Of a stretch of DNA of 64,000 nt, positions 55,816-64,000 are shown one piece after another. Positions within the stretch are counted from its first letter, which is position 1. Every line of letters starts with the position of its first letter. The position numbers and the translations under genes are program-made. The DNA is from Duganella levis (GTDB lineage Bacteria; Pseudomonadota; Gammaproteobacteria; Burkholderiales; Burkholderiaceae_D): the NCBI RefSeq assembly GCF_009857605.1, contig NZ_WWCT01000011.1:122574-186573 (forward strand). Reading direction: 5' to 3'. The notes under the pieces were generated by a model. The model worked only from the letters and a program-made list of their open reading frames with translations. It was not told the origin of the DNA and did not search any database.

Positions 55816-56595
55816 TTAGTTGGAACGGTGGACCAGGAAGTCCACCAGATGATTGCGTAAGGGGTAGAACTGCGGATCGTGGTGCATGCCGGCGCGCGTG
55901 CGGTTCTTCGGCAGCGGGTTGGCGACGACTTCCGCGATGCGCGCCCGCGGTCCGTTCGACATCAGCATGATCTTGTCCGACAGCAGAATCGCTTCGTCGA
56001 CGTCGTGTGTGATCATGAAAACCGTTTGGTGGGTGGCGGCGCAGATCTTCAGCAGCTCGTCCTGGATCACGCCGCGCGTCAACGCATCCAGCGCGCCAAA
56101 GGGTTCATCCAGCAGCAGCATCTTCGGCTCGATGGCGAAGGCGCGGGCGATGCCGACACGCTGCTTCATGCCGCCCGAAAGTTCGGACGGCTTCTTGTGC
56201 TCCGCCTGCGACAGGCCGACCATGGCGATGAAGCGTTTCGCGTGGTCGATCCTGTCCACCTTGCTCCAGTCGGGATAGCGCGACTGCACGGCGAACAGCA
56301 CGTTCTCCAGCACCGTCAGCCATGGCATCAGCGCGTGGCCCTGGAATACCACGCCGCGTTCCAGCCCAGGTCCGCTGATCTCGCGGTTGTTGATAAACGC
56401 GTGGCCTTCGGAGGCCGACTCCAGCCCGGCCAGCACATTCAGGATGGTGGATTTGCCGCAGCCGGAATGGCCGATCACGCACACGAATTCCCCTTGTTCG
56501 ATATCGAAGGAGACGTCTTCAAACACCGGCGGCGCCGATGGCGCGTAGCGCTTGGCCAGTCCCTGCACGCGCAGGAAGGAGAGATTATTCGACAT
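55816..56595 (-). CDS. ABC transporter ATP-binding protein, nitrate/cyanate type
   Basis: 259 residues. Walker [10 protein letters not shown], signature [15 protein letters not shown], Walker [13 protein letters not shown], and the H-loop MITHDVDEA are intact. It is of the NrtD/CynD/SsuB group. It overlaps the permease gene by 11 bases and precedes cynS. It powers import of the substrate recognised by the upstream binding protein. Confidence 0.92.
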   Translation of the reverse strand: MSNNLSFLRVQGLAKRYAPSAPPVFEDVSFDIEQGEFVCVIGHSGCGKSTILNVLAGLESASEGHAFINNREISGPGLERGVVFQGHALMPWLTVLENVLFAVQSRYPDWSKVDRIDHAKRFIAMVGLSQAEHKKPSELSGGMKQRVGIARAFAIEPKMLLLDEPFGALDALTRGVIQDELLKICAATHQTVFMITHDVDEAILLSDKIMLMSNGPRARIAEVVANPLPKNRTRAGMHHDPQFYPLRNHLVDFLVHRSN

Positions 56596-57448
56596 AGGTC
56601 ACCAGTTTTTGCAGTCGTCCCAGCACCAGGTCCAGCAGCATGCCCACTACGCCGATCAGCACAATGGCGAACAGCACGCTGGTCAGCGACAGGTTGTTCC
56701 ATTCATTCCAGACGAAGTAGCCGATGCCGGTGCCGCCCACCAGCATCTCGGCGGCCACGATCACCAGCCAGGCGATGCCCATCGAGATGCGCATGCCGGT
56801 CAGGATGGTCGGTGCGGCGGCCGGCAGGATCACGCACAGCGCGGTGCGCAGCGGGCCGACTTCCAGCGTGCGGGCGACGTTGAGCCAGTCGCGCCGCACC
56901 GAGGCGACGCCGAAGGCGGTGTTCATCAGCATCGGCCACAAGGCGCAGATGAAGATGACGAACATGCCGGACAGCGAGGAGTCCTTGATGGTGTAAAGCG
57001 CCAGTGGCATCCACGCCAGCGGCGAGATCGGCTTGAGGATCTGCACGTAGGGATTCAGCGCGCGCTGCATCAGCGGCGACATGCCGAGCACGAAGCCGAC
57101 CGGGATCGCCACCACGGCGGCCAGCAGGAAGCCGATGCCGACCCGCGCCAGCGAGTAGCCCAGCTGGATGCCGATGCCTTTGTCGTTAGGGCCGTTGTCG
57201 TAGAACGGATGCGCGAGATGGCCGGCGGCGGCGCTGGCGAATTCCAGCGGCGTCGGGAAGCCGCCGCTGCGCTTCGGCGCTTCCACGCTCTTGCCCATCA
57301 GCGCGGCGTATTCGGCGTCGGCGGCGCTAGCGGTGGCCGCGTCAGCGCCGGCCGATGTCGGCAGCGTGGCGAGGTGCCAGGCGCCGACCACCAGCAGCAA
57401 GAGCAGCAGCGACACCAGCGTCGCCCGCAGATTCAGCGAAGCGTGCAT
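56585..57448 (-). CDS. ABC transporter permease, nitrate/cyanate type
   Basis: 287 residues from ATG 57448 ([20 protein letters not shown]). The ATG shares one base with the stop of the binding-protein gene (TGATG). Six or so membrane helices and the inner-membrane EAA-like loop ([21 protein letters not shown]) fit the NrtB/CynB/SsuC group. The open frame extends far upstream to 58777, but that part is out of frame with the binding-protein gene. Confidence 0.92.
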   Translation of the reverse strand: MHASLNLRATLVSLLLLLLVVGAWHLATLPTSAGADAATASAADAEYAALMGKSVEAPKRSGGFPTPLEFASAAAGHLAHPFYDNGPNDKGIGIQLGYSLARVGIGFLLAAVVAIPVGFVLGMSPLMQRALNPYVQILKPISPLAWMPLALYTIKDSSLSGMFVIFICALWPMLMNTAFGVASVRRDWLNVARTLEVGPLRTALCVILPAAAPTILTGMRISMGIAWLVIVAAEMLVGGTGIGYFVWNEWNNLSLTSVLFAIVLIGVVGMLLDLVLGRLQKLVTYVE

Positions 57449-58821
57449 CAGCGGCTGCTCCGCTTGATGGCGAAGCTGTCCGCATACGCCGCCGGCCTGG
57501 CCGGATCGAACACCTTGCCCATCACCGTAATCGGCTTGTTGACGCCCTGCGGCACCGGCTGGCCCAGTTCCTTCATGTGCTTCCTGGCGTCGGTCAGCAG
57601 CAGCACTTTTTCGGTGATGGCCTGGTAGTCGATATCGTCCTTGATATAGCCCCAGCGCTTCATCTGCGTCAAAATCCACACGCCCATCGAGTACCACGGC
57701 ACCGGATCGAAACCGGCGCGGGTCGGCACGTTGCGCACATTGCCCAGGCCATCGGCGAACTTGCCGGTCAGAACTTGCGCGACCACGGTCTCCGGCTGGT
57801 TCAGATAGGCCGCCGGCGAAATCACTTTCGCCACCAGCGCGCGGTGCTGCGGGTCGTTGGCCATGGCTGCGGCGGTCAGCACGGCGCGGAACAGCGCGGC
57901 GAAGGTGTTCGGGTTCTGGCGCACGAATTCGTCCGGCGCCCCGAAGGCGCAGCAAGGGTGGCCGTCCCAGATGTCCTTCGACAGCATGTGGATGAAGCCC
58001 ACTTCGTCGTACACGGCGCGCTGGTTGAACGGGTCCGGGCCGAGGAAGCCGTCGATATTCCCGGCGCGCAGATTGGCCACCATCTCGGGCGGTGGCGTCA
58101 CGCGCAACTGTACGTCGCGGTCGGGATCGAGGCCATGCTCCGCCAGGTAGTAGCGCAGCAGGTAGTTGTGCATCGAGTATTCGAACGGGATGGCCAGCTT
58201 GAAGCCCTTCCACTGCTTGGGATCGCGCTTGTCCTTGTGCTTGACGTGCAGCGTGATGGCCTGGCCGTTGATGTTCTGGATGGTGGCGATGCGCATCGGC
58301 TGCGGCGCGGCGCCGCCCAGGCCGAGCGACATCGCCAGCGGCATCGGCGACAGGAAGTGCGAGGCGTCGTGTTCCTTGTTGATGATCTTGTCGCGGATCA
58401 GGGCCCAGCCGGCGGTCTTGTTCAGCGTGACGTTGAGACCCTGCTTGCGGTAGAAGCCCAACGGATCGGCCATGATCAGCGGCGCCGCGCAGGTGATGGC
58501 GATGAAGCCGACCTTCAGGTCTTTTTTCTCCAGCGCGCCATTGGCGCCGCTGGTTTCCTGCGCCATGGCCTGCATCGCGCCGACCGGCAGCAGGCTGGCG
58601 ATGGCGGCGCGCGCGGTGTTGGCGCCGACCGCGCGCAGGAAGTCGCGGCGCTGCCGCGCTTTCGGGAACAGCGCGCGCAGCAGCGATTCCTCGACGACGT
58701 CGTTGCTGAGTTGTTCGATGGAGGCGCTTTCGTCGGCCGCGTGTTCGGCGGCGCTGGCGTGACGTCCGCAGCCGCATGCCAGGGCCGGACGGTCGGCGTC
58801 ATAAGAACGGAAGATCGACAT
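57448..58821 (-). CDS. CmpA/NrtA-family ABC transporter substrate-binding protein
   Basis: 457 residues. A roughly 60-residue N-terminal extension rich in Cys/His (ACGCGRHA) precedes a twin-arginine-like motif RQRRDFLRAVG and a hydrophobic stretch to about 88, so Tat export is probable. The mature NrtA/CmpA fold (DLKVGFIAITCAAPLIMADP, GWALIRDKIINKEHDASH, FEYSMHNYLLRYYL) binds nitrate, nitrite, bicarbonate or cyanate. The cyanase downstream argues for cyanate or a nitrogen source. It is the first gene of the operon and has AAGGAG upstream. Confidence 0.9.
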   Translation of the reverse strand: MSIFRSYDADRPALACGCGRHASAAEHAADESASIEQLSNDVVEESLLRALFPKARQRRDFLRAVGANTARAAIASLLPVGAMQAMAQETSGANGALEKKDLKVGFIAITCAAPLIMADPLGFYRKQGLNVTLNKTAGWALIRDKIINKEHDASHFLSPMPLAMSLGLGGAAPQPMRIATIQNINGQAITLHVKHKDKRDPKQWKGFKLAIPFEYSMHNYLLRYYLAEHGLDPDRDVQLRVTPPPEMVANLRAGNIDGFLGPDPFNQRAVYDEVGFIHMLSKDIWDGHPCCAFGAPDEFVRQNPNTFAALFRAVLTAAAMANDPQHRALVAKVISPAAYLNQPETVVAQVLTGKFADGLGNVRNVPTRAGFDPVPWYSMGVWILTQMKRWGYIKDDIDYQAITEKVLLLTDARKHMKELGQPVPQGVNKPITVMGKVFDPARPAAYADSFAIKRSSR

Positions 58822-58902
58822 GGACTACTCCTTGAGTGGTTATGTCGACCATTACTCGCAAGCGCCGGGCCACGCGCCGGCGGCTGTAGTGCTTCCCCTA
58901 CA

Positions 58903-59502
58903 TCAGACTTTGATCAGCTGGTGCTGCACGGCGTACAACGCGATGCCGACGTCGTTGCTGGTGGCGGTCTTCTCCAGGATGCGTGCACGATAAGTGCTCA
59001 CCGTGTTGGAACTGACGCCCAATTCCAGTGCAATCTGCCCCACGCTGCGGCCGGCGGCGATGGCCTCGAACACCTGGTATTCGCGCTGCGACAGCATTTC
59101 GTGCGGCAGCTTGGGGGCGGTGCCGGGAGCCAGCGAGCCGCCGTTGGCGACCAGGCGGATGGCGGCCAGCAGTTCGTCGGCGTCGGCGCTTTTATTCAGG
59201 TAGCCTGCCGCCCCCAGTTTGTAGCAGCGCTGCGCGTACTGTTTTTCCGGATAGGTGGACAGCATCAGCACCGGCAGCCGCGGCGCGCGGCGTTTCAGCT
59301 CCGCCAGCACTTCCAGCCCGTCCAGCAGCGGCAGCGCGATATCCAGCAGCACCATGTCGATCGCCTGGATGCCGGCCTGGCGCAGCGCTTCCGGGCCGTC
59401 GGCGCATTCGGCGGCCACTTCGATGTCGCCGGCGTCGGCCAGGATCTGTTTCAGGCCTTCGCGCACCACGCGGTGGTCGTCGCACAGCAGCACGCGGATC
59501 AT
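58903..59502 (-). CDS. NarL/FixJ-family response regulator
   Basis: 199 residues. The receiver (about 1-120) has acidic residues D8/D9, phospho-Asp54 (MVLLDIALPLLDG) and Lys in AAGYLNKSADA. The LuxR-type helix-turn-helix is at about 135-195 (SQREYQVFEAIAAGRSVGQI). It overlaps the kinase gene by 4 bases. It lies just upstream of the cyanase/transporter operon in the same direction and is the natural activator. Confidence 0.92.
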   Translation of the reverse strand: MIRVLLCDDHRVVREGLKQILADAGDIEVAAECADGPEALRQAGIQAIDMVLLDIALPLLDGLEVLAELKRRAPRLPVLMLSTYPEKQYAQRCYKLGAAGYLNKSADADELLAAIRLVANGGSLAPGTAPKLPHEMLSQREYQVFEAIAAGRSVGQIALELGVSSNTVSTYRARILEKTATSNDVGIALYAVQHQLIKV

Positions 59503-60632
59503 GCGGCGGCCTTGCGTGTCAGCGGCATGGTCAGGCGCACGCGGGTGCCGACGCCAGCGTCGCCGGCTTCGATGTCGAGCGCGCCGCCGAAATGCAGCGC
59601 GCGTTCGCGCATGCCCATCACGCCGTAGGAGCGCTGGTCGCTGAGGCGCGCAGCGGCGGCGCCAACGCCGTTGTCGGCCACTTCCATCTGCAATTCATGC
59701 GGCAGCAGGTGGATGCGGATGCGCGCCGTGCTGGCGCCCGAATGGCGCGCCACGTTGCTCAGCATCTCCTGGAAGATGCGGAACACGGCGGTGGCCTGCT
59801 GCGCTTCCGGCGCCGGCGCTTCGGGCGAGTCGATGATGTCGGCGTCGCAGACAATCTCGGTGGCGTCGGCAAATTCCTGCAACTGCCATTCCAGCGCCGC
59901 CACCAGGCCCTGATGATCGAGGATGCTGGGACGCAGGTCGGTGATGATGCGGCCGACGTCTTCCACCGCCGTTTCGATCAGGCGGTTCATGGTGGTGCAT
60001 TTGTCGGCCAGCGGTAGCTGGTCGTGGACGCGGCGGGCGATCCAGTTGACGTCGAACTTCAGCGCCACCAGCAGGCTGCCCAGTTCATCGTGGATTTCGC
60101 GCGCGATACGCTGGCGTTCCTGCTCGCGCACCGCCTCGGTGTGGGCCGACAGCTGGCGCAGTTGCAGCAGCGCCTGCGACAGTTCAGCGGTGCGTTCGGC
60201 CACGCGCTGTTCCAGTTCCAGGCGCGCGCGCTGCAGCGCTTCCTCGGTCTGTTTGCGTTGGGTGATGTCGGTGAAGGTGATGACGGCGCCACGTACCTCG
60301 CCCAGGTCGATGACCGGGTGCGACGAGTATTCGGCGTTGAAGCGGCTGCCGTCGCCGCGCCAGAACACTTCCTGGTCATTGCGGCATGGGCGGCCGGTGC
60401 GGAAGGCCAGGAAGATCGGACATTGCTGCTCTTCGTAGTGGCTGCCGTCGGGATGCGAGTGGTGGATCAGGTCATGCATGTTCTGGCCCAGCACCTGGGC
60501 GGTGCTGTAGCCGAGGATCTCGGCGCCGGCGCGGTTGATGAAGGTGCAGCGGCCATCGAGGTCGACGCCGAACATGCCGTCGCCGGTCGATTCCAGCAAC
60601 AGCGTCAGCTTGTCATGCCAGGCGGCCTGCAT
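59499..60632 (-). CDS. PAS-domain sensor histidine kinase (NarX-like catalytic core, cytoplasmic)
   Basis: 377 residues with no membrane helix. The N-terminal PAS domain (about 1-125) has DLDGRCTFINRAGAEILGY and FRTGRPCRNDQEVFWRGDG. A coiled-coil (about 130-165) leads to HisKA_3 with the phospho-His in RQRIAREIHDELGSL. The HATPase domain is at about 265-375 (FQEMLSNVARHSGAS, GVMGMRERALHFGG). It pairs with the overlapping response regulator. The absence of a membrane anchor suggests sensing of an internal signal, perhaps redox or nitrogen related (inference). Confidence 0.92.
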   Translation of the reverse strand: MQAAWHDKLTLLLESTGDGMFGVDLDGRCTFINRAGAEILGYSTAQVLGQNMHDLIHHSHPDGSHYEEQQCPIFLAFRTGRPCRNDQEVFWRGDGSRFNAEYSSHPVIDLGEVRGAVITFTDITQRKQTEEALQRARLELEQRVAERTAELSQALLQLRQLSAHTEAVREQERQRIAREIHDELGSLLVALKFDVNWIARRVHDQLPLADKCTTMNRLIETAVEDVGRIITDLRPSILDHQGLVAALEWQLQEFADATEIVCDADIIDSPEAPAPEAQQATAVFRIFQEMLSNVARHSGASTARIRIHLLPHELQMEVADNGVGAAAARLSDQRSYGVMGMRERALHFGGALDIEAGDAGVGTRVRLTMPLTRKAAA

Positions 60633-60638
60633 GGCCGT

Positions 60639-61147
<509 letters not shown>

Positions 61148-61151
<4 letters not shown>

Positions 61152-61819
61152 TGTGTGCTCTGCGAATTGGTATTGGCGGTATTGGCAGGCTGAGGCTGGT
61201 ACTGCTTCAGCTCTTCGTCGCTGATGTATTCAAACACCTTGACCACCTTCATCACGCCGCTGACGCCGCGGGCGATGTCGGCGCCGATCTGGCCTTCGCG
61301 CTGGGTCACGCGACCCTGCAGGTAGACCACGCCGCGCTCGGTCACCACCTGGTAGGAGTTGGCCGAAATGTCCTTGGCGTCGACCAGGCTGGCCTTGACC
61401 TTGCCGGTGATGATGGTGTCGCTGGAACGCGAGGTGTAGCTCGACACGCCGGCCACGTCCAGTTCGTTGATGACGTCGATCACGCCTTCGATGCCGCGCA
61501 CTTCGCGTTCCACCGAGGCTTTCATTGCGTCATCGCGCACTTCGCCGGTCAGCAGCGCGCGGCGGTTGAAGCTGTTGATGTTGACATGGCCGGCATCGCC
61601 GGTCACGTTGTTGATCTTGATGCCGCCCTTGACTTCGATCGCGCGGTCTTCGGTTTGCGCGCCGAAGGTGCGGCGGTCGGAGGCAGCCAGCGTACCGGAA
61701 ATCGCGCCGCCCGCCACCAGGGCGACGCAGCCCGACAGCGATGCCAGCATGGCGCCACACAGCACGCTCATGACCAGCGGACGTTGTACTTGTTTCCAGA
61801 TAGCGCTGGAATTACTCAT
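61148..61819 (-). CDS. dolP: BON-domain outer-membrane lipoprotein, DolP (YraP)-like
   Basis: 223 residues from ATG 61819 ([18 protein letters not shown]); GGAGGAG at 6-base spacing selects it over ATG 61825. The signal peptide ends in the lipobox LSGC ([15 protein letters not shown]). Two BON domains follow, with the second having [19 protein letters not shown]. DolP binds anionic phospholipid and supports outer-membrane integrity. Gene order lpoA-yraN-diaA-dolP matches E. coli. It overlaps the DiaA gene by 8 bases. Confidence 0.88.
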
Positions 61820-62408
61820 TCGCATCTCCTCCGAACAGGGCGACGTCGATGCCGTCGCAAATTGCATGAATGGTGACCAGATGGACTTCCTGGATACGGG
61901 CAGTACGGTCGGCCGGCACGCAGATGTGCACGTCGGCGTCGGTCAGCATCTTGCCGATGGCGCCGCCGCCTTTGCCGGTCATGGCGACCACGCGCATTTC
62001 GCGTTCCAGCGCCGCTTCAATCGCCGCCACCACGTTGCCGGAGTTGCCGGAGGTGGAGAACGCCAGCAGGATGTCGCCTTCCTGGCCGAACGCCTGCACC
62101 TGCTTGGAGAAAATTTCGCGGTAGCTGTAGTCGTTGGCGACCGCCGTCAGGATCGACGTGTCGGTGGTCAGCGCGATGGCCGGCAGCGGGAAGCGTTCGC
62201 GTTCGAAGCGCCCCACCAGTTCGGCCGCAAAGTGCTGCGAATCGGCGGCCGAGCCGCCGTTGCCGCAGACCAGAATCTTGTTGCCGTTGGACAGCGCCGA
62301 GAACATCATCTCGATCGCCTGCGCAATGTGTGGGGCCAGCACGGTCGCGGACTGGATTTTAATTTCGGCACTTTCGTGGAAGTGCGCCAGGATGCGTTGA
62401 TTAGTCAT
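61812..62408 (-). CDS. diaA: SIS-domain protein DiaA (phosphoheptose isomerase-like)
   Basis: 198 residues. A SIS domain with [20 protein letters not shown] is followed by [17 protein letters not shown] and [13 protein letters not shown]. This is the DiaA/GmhA fold. Position between yraN and dolP identifies DiaA, the DnaA-binding replication-initiation stimulator, and not GmhA of heptose synthesis. A TATAAT lies 8 bases before the ATG with no Shine-Dalgarno, suggesting a leaderless transcript. Confidence 0.88.
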   Translation of the reverse strand: MTNQRILAHFHESAEIKIQSATVLAPHIAQAIEMMFSALSNGNKILVCGNGGSAADSQHFAAELVGRFERERFPLPAIALTTDTSILTAVANDYSYREIFSKQVQAFGQEGDILLAFSTSGNSGNVVAAIEAALEREMRVVAMTGKGGGAIGKMLTDADVHICVPADRTARIQEVHLVTIHAICDGIDVALFGGDANE

Positions 62409-62416
62409 AGTTGCTG

Positions 62417-62446
62417 ATTATAGTGCAGTCGTCCGGCAGACCGGAC
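62417..62446 (-). promoter_or_regulatory. Putative diaA promoter with palindrome
   Basis: Read on the minus strand, TATAAT (62422-62417) lies 8 bases before the diaA ATG. A palindrome GTCCGG-N4-CCGGAC (62431-62446) lies immediately upstream and could be an operator or a hairpin. The -35 region is poor. Confidence 0.4.
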
Positions 62447-62464
62447 AAGCGCTGTTAAAAATGC

Positions 62465-62815
62465 TTACATCTCCAGCATATTTTGTATCCACGACAATTT
62501 TTCATCGTCGATGGCGACCAGGTCGAAGCGACACGGTGGGGGGATTTTATGACGAAACAGATAATATTGCGCGGCGCGCAGCAGGCGCTGCTGCTTGGCC
62601 GGGGTGACGCTGTGGACGGCGCCGCCGAAGCGGCTGGCGGCGCGCTGGCGCACTTCAACGAACACCAGCGTCGGCCCTTCTTGCATGATCAGGTCGATTT
62701 CGCCCGATTTACACAGGAAATTGCGCTCCAGCAGCGTCAGGCCCTGGGCCTGGAGGTGGGCCAGCGCCCGGTCCTCGCCCAGCCGGCCGAGCCGCTGCTG
62801 TGGAGTGCGGGGCAT
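62465..62815 (-). CDS. YraN-family (UPF0102) nuclease-fold protein
   Basis: 116 residues. It has the UPF0102 pattern RLGEDRALAHLQAQGL, FLCKSGEIDLI and LVFVEVRQRA, with the restriction-endonuclease-like E..D..ExR motif. Members are linked to recombination or DNA processing, but no activity is proven for YraN. It lies 7 bases after the LpoA-like stop and 56 bases upstream of diaA. Confidence 0.87.
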   Translation of the reverse strand: MPRTPQQRLGRLGEDRALAHLQAQGLTLLERNFLCKSGEIDLIMQEGPTLVFVEVRQRAASRFGGAVHSVTPAKQQRLLRAAQYYLFRHKIPPPCRFDLVAIDDEKLSWIQNMLEM

Positions 62816-62822
62816 GGCATCC

Positions 62823-64000
62823 TCATGGACTGACCGGCTGCAGCACGCCGTTCTGGTAGACGGCCGATTGCTCGATGCGCTCGAAATGGGCCGGACCCTG
62901 GCCGAAATCGACGCTCAGGCGGCCGGTGACGCCGTCCAGCTGGAAGCGGCCGACCGGGTGGCGGCCGATTTCGCGCGCCACGCGGAAGGCGTCGATGCCC
63001 AGCGCGTACAGGCGCGTCATGTCGGCGCTGCCGGCGCCGGTTTGCACGGGGCGCGGGTAAACCATCACCGCCGGATGGTCGCGCTGCACTTGCCATGGCA
63101 GGTCCAGCAGGCGCACGCCGTCCAGGTCCAGGGTCGGGAAACCGGCGCCGCTGCCGGGATTCAGCGCCGAGGTGCCGTAGATCGGCAGGCTGCTGAATTG
63201 CTCGGCGGGCGGCGCGGCCGGTGGCGGCGGCAGCGCGTCGGCGGTGCTGAAGATGGGATTGGTCGGCTCGGTGCTGACGGTGCTGCCGAGCGCCTGGCGC
63301 AGCTGGCGGGTCTGGTCGGCGCCCATGGCCGAGAACAGCAGCGCCGGCAGGTTCTGGCGCAGGGTGGCGCGCAACTGCACCAGCTCCGGATCGCTCAGGT
63401 AGCCGTCCGGCGAACTCAGTTCGATGGTGCGCACCTGGCGGCCCAGCTTCTGCCACTGGCCGGCGAAGGCGGCCGCCACCCGGCGTTGCCAGGCCGAACC
63501 GGTGGTCAGCACCAGCGCGGCGCCGTCCGGCTGGTCGCTGGCGGCCCACTGGGCGGCCTGGCGCGCTTCTTCCTCGATCGACAGGCCGATCGCCACCATA
63601 TTCTGCGGCAGCGGCGCGGCGCCCGGCTGGCCGTAGCCTTCCGGGTAATTCAGGGCGATGGTCGGTTTGCTCAGCAGCGGGCTGGCCGCCACCGTGGCCA
63701 CGGCCGCGCGCGACAGCGGGCCGACCACGATGTCCTGGTCTTGCAGCGCGCGGGCGTAGGCTGACAGGATATCCTGCGGCACGTCGCCGGTTTCCAGCAC
63801 GCTGACGGTGATGTTGGCGCGGTCGCGCTCCCAGGCTGCCATGAAGCCGGCGCGCACCGAATCGGCGGCGGCGCCCAGGGTTTCCGAACGCAGCGGCAGC
63901 AGCAGGCCGATGCGGATCGGCGTGTCGGGCGGCAAGGCGTTGTAGTCGACTTCGCGCACGGCGGCCGGCGGCTCGGCGCGCGGCGGCAGCTGGCTGCGGT
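62823..64000 (-). CDS. LpoA-like penicillin-binding protein activator (5' partial)
   Basis: The frame is open to the window edge, so the N-terminus (probably a lipoprotein signal and TPR part) lies outside. Visible residues begin RSQLPPRAEPPAAVREVDYN and continue into a periplasmic-binding-protein fold (IRIGLLLPLRSETLGAAADS, DIVVGPLSRAAVATVA). LpoA is an outer-membrane lipoprotein that activates PBP1a; in betaproteobacteria the fold is shared by LppC-type proteins. Its stop lies 7 bases before yraN. Confidence 0.85.
   Translation of the reverse strand, partial: RSQLPPRAEPPAAVREVDYNALPPDTPIRIGLLLPLRSETLGAAADSVRAGFMAAWERDRANITVSVLETGDVPQDILSAYARALQDQDIVVGPLSRAAVATVAASPLLSKPTIALNYPEGYGQPGAAPLPQNMVAIGLSIEEEARQAAQWAASDQPDGAALVLTTGSAWQRRVAAAFAGQWQKLGRQVRTIELSSPDGYLSDPELVQLRATLRQNLPALLFSAMGADQTRQLRQALGSTVSTEPTNPIFSTADALPPPPAAPPAEQFSSLPIYGTSALNPGSGAGFPTLDLDGVRLLDLPWQVQRDHPAVMVYPRPVQTGAGSADMTRLYALGIDAFRVAREIGRHPVGRFQLDGVTGRLSVDFGQGPAHFERIEQSAVYQNGVLQPVSP

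Noticed and set aside
56585..58777. Extended permease frame of 730 residues
   Set aside because: The upstream part overlaps the substrate-binding gene out of frame; the permease starts at 57448 by coupling TGATG.

Overview
The window is GC-rich chromosomal DNA from a betaproteobacterium, most likely the Oxalobacteraceae (Massilia/Duganella/Janthinobacterium type). This is inferred from overall protein character, the complete cbb3 oxidase locus next to an FNR-type regulator, the YbeD/LipB/LipA and LpoA-YraN-DiaA-DolP gene orders, and several palindromic intergenic repeats. No rRNA, tRNA, CRISPR array, insertion sequence or complete prophage was seen, and no gene-free stretch exceeds about 300 bases.

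Layout. 1-3.6 kb: a beta-propeller sensor kinase cut by the window start, a SnoaL-fold protein and a NarL-type response regulator. 3.8-10.1 kb: a secreted alpha/beta hydrolase, a LysR regulator and a divergent operon of SDR, two tandem epoxide hydrolases and a quinone-oxidoreductase-like protein. 10.2-19.5 kb: a SLAC1/TDT channel, a VOC protein, a Fur-box-linked siderophore receptor, a large hybrid kinase, and an alpha/beta hydrolase with an OhrR-type repressor. 19.6-32.1 kb: a microaerobic block with FNR, ccoNOQP, ccoG, ccoH, ccoI, ccoS, a SafE-type membrane protein, hemN and a PAS chemoreceptor. FNR boxes lie before ccoN and before the chemoreceptor, so electron transport, haem synthesis and aerotaxis appear co-regulated. 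32.1-39.4 kb: membrane proteins, a FecR/DUF6600 protein, a lone phage-CII-like gene and a YjfK/YjfJ (PspA-family) operon. 39.4-45.9 kb: ybeD, a GcvA-type LysR with a divergent GST, lipB, lipA, small proteins, another LysR and ung.

45.8-53.5 kb is the most intriguing part. A DUF4331 protein, a small lipoprotein, a TPR protein and a HupE/UreJ membrane protein form one operon. A TonB-dependent receptor lies just upstream on the same strand, with an ECF sigma/anti-sigma pair transcribed divergently from it. Together these look like an uncharacterised, sigma-controlled envelope uptake system, possibly for a metal. 53.5-55.4 kb: a thioesterase, an exported truncated haemoglobin and a DUF3034 outer-membrane-like protein. 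55.4-60.6 kb: cyanase with a nitrate/cyanate-type ABC transporter and its own two-component system. 60.6-64 kb: a TlpA-like thioredoxin, then dolP, diaA, yraN and a truncated lpoA-like gene.

Functions come from motif recognition and gene context only; no database search was possible. Start codons were moved from the longest open frame where Shine-Dalgarno sites, overlaps or family length argued for it.
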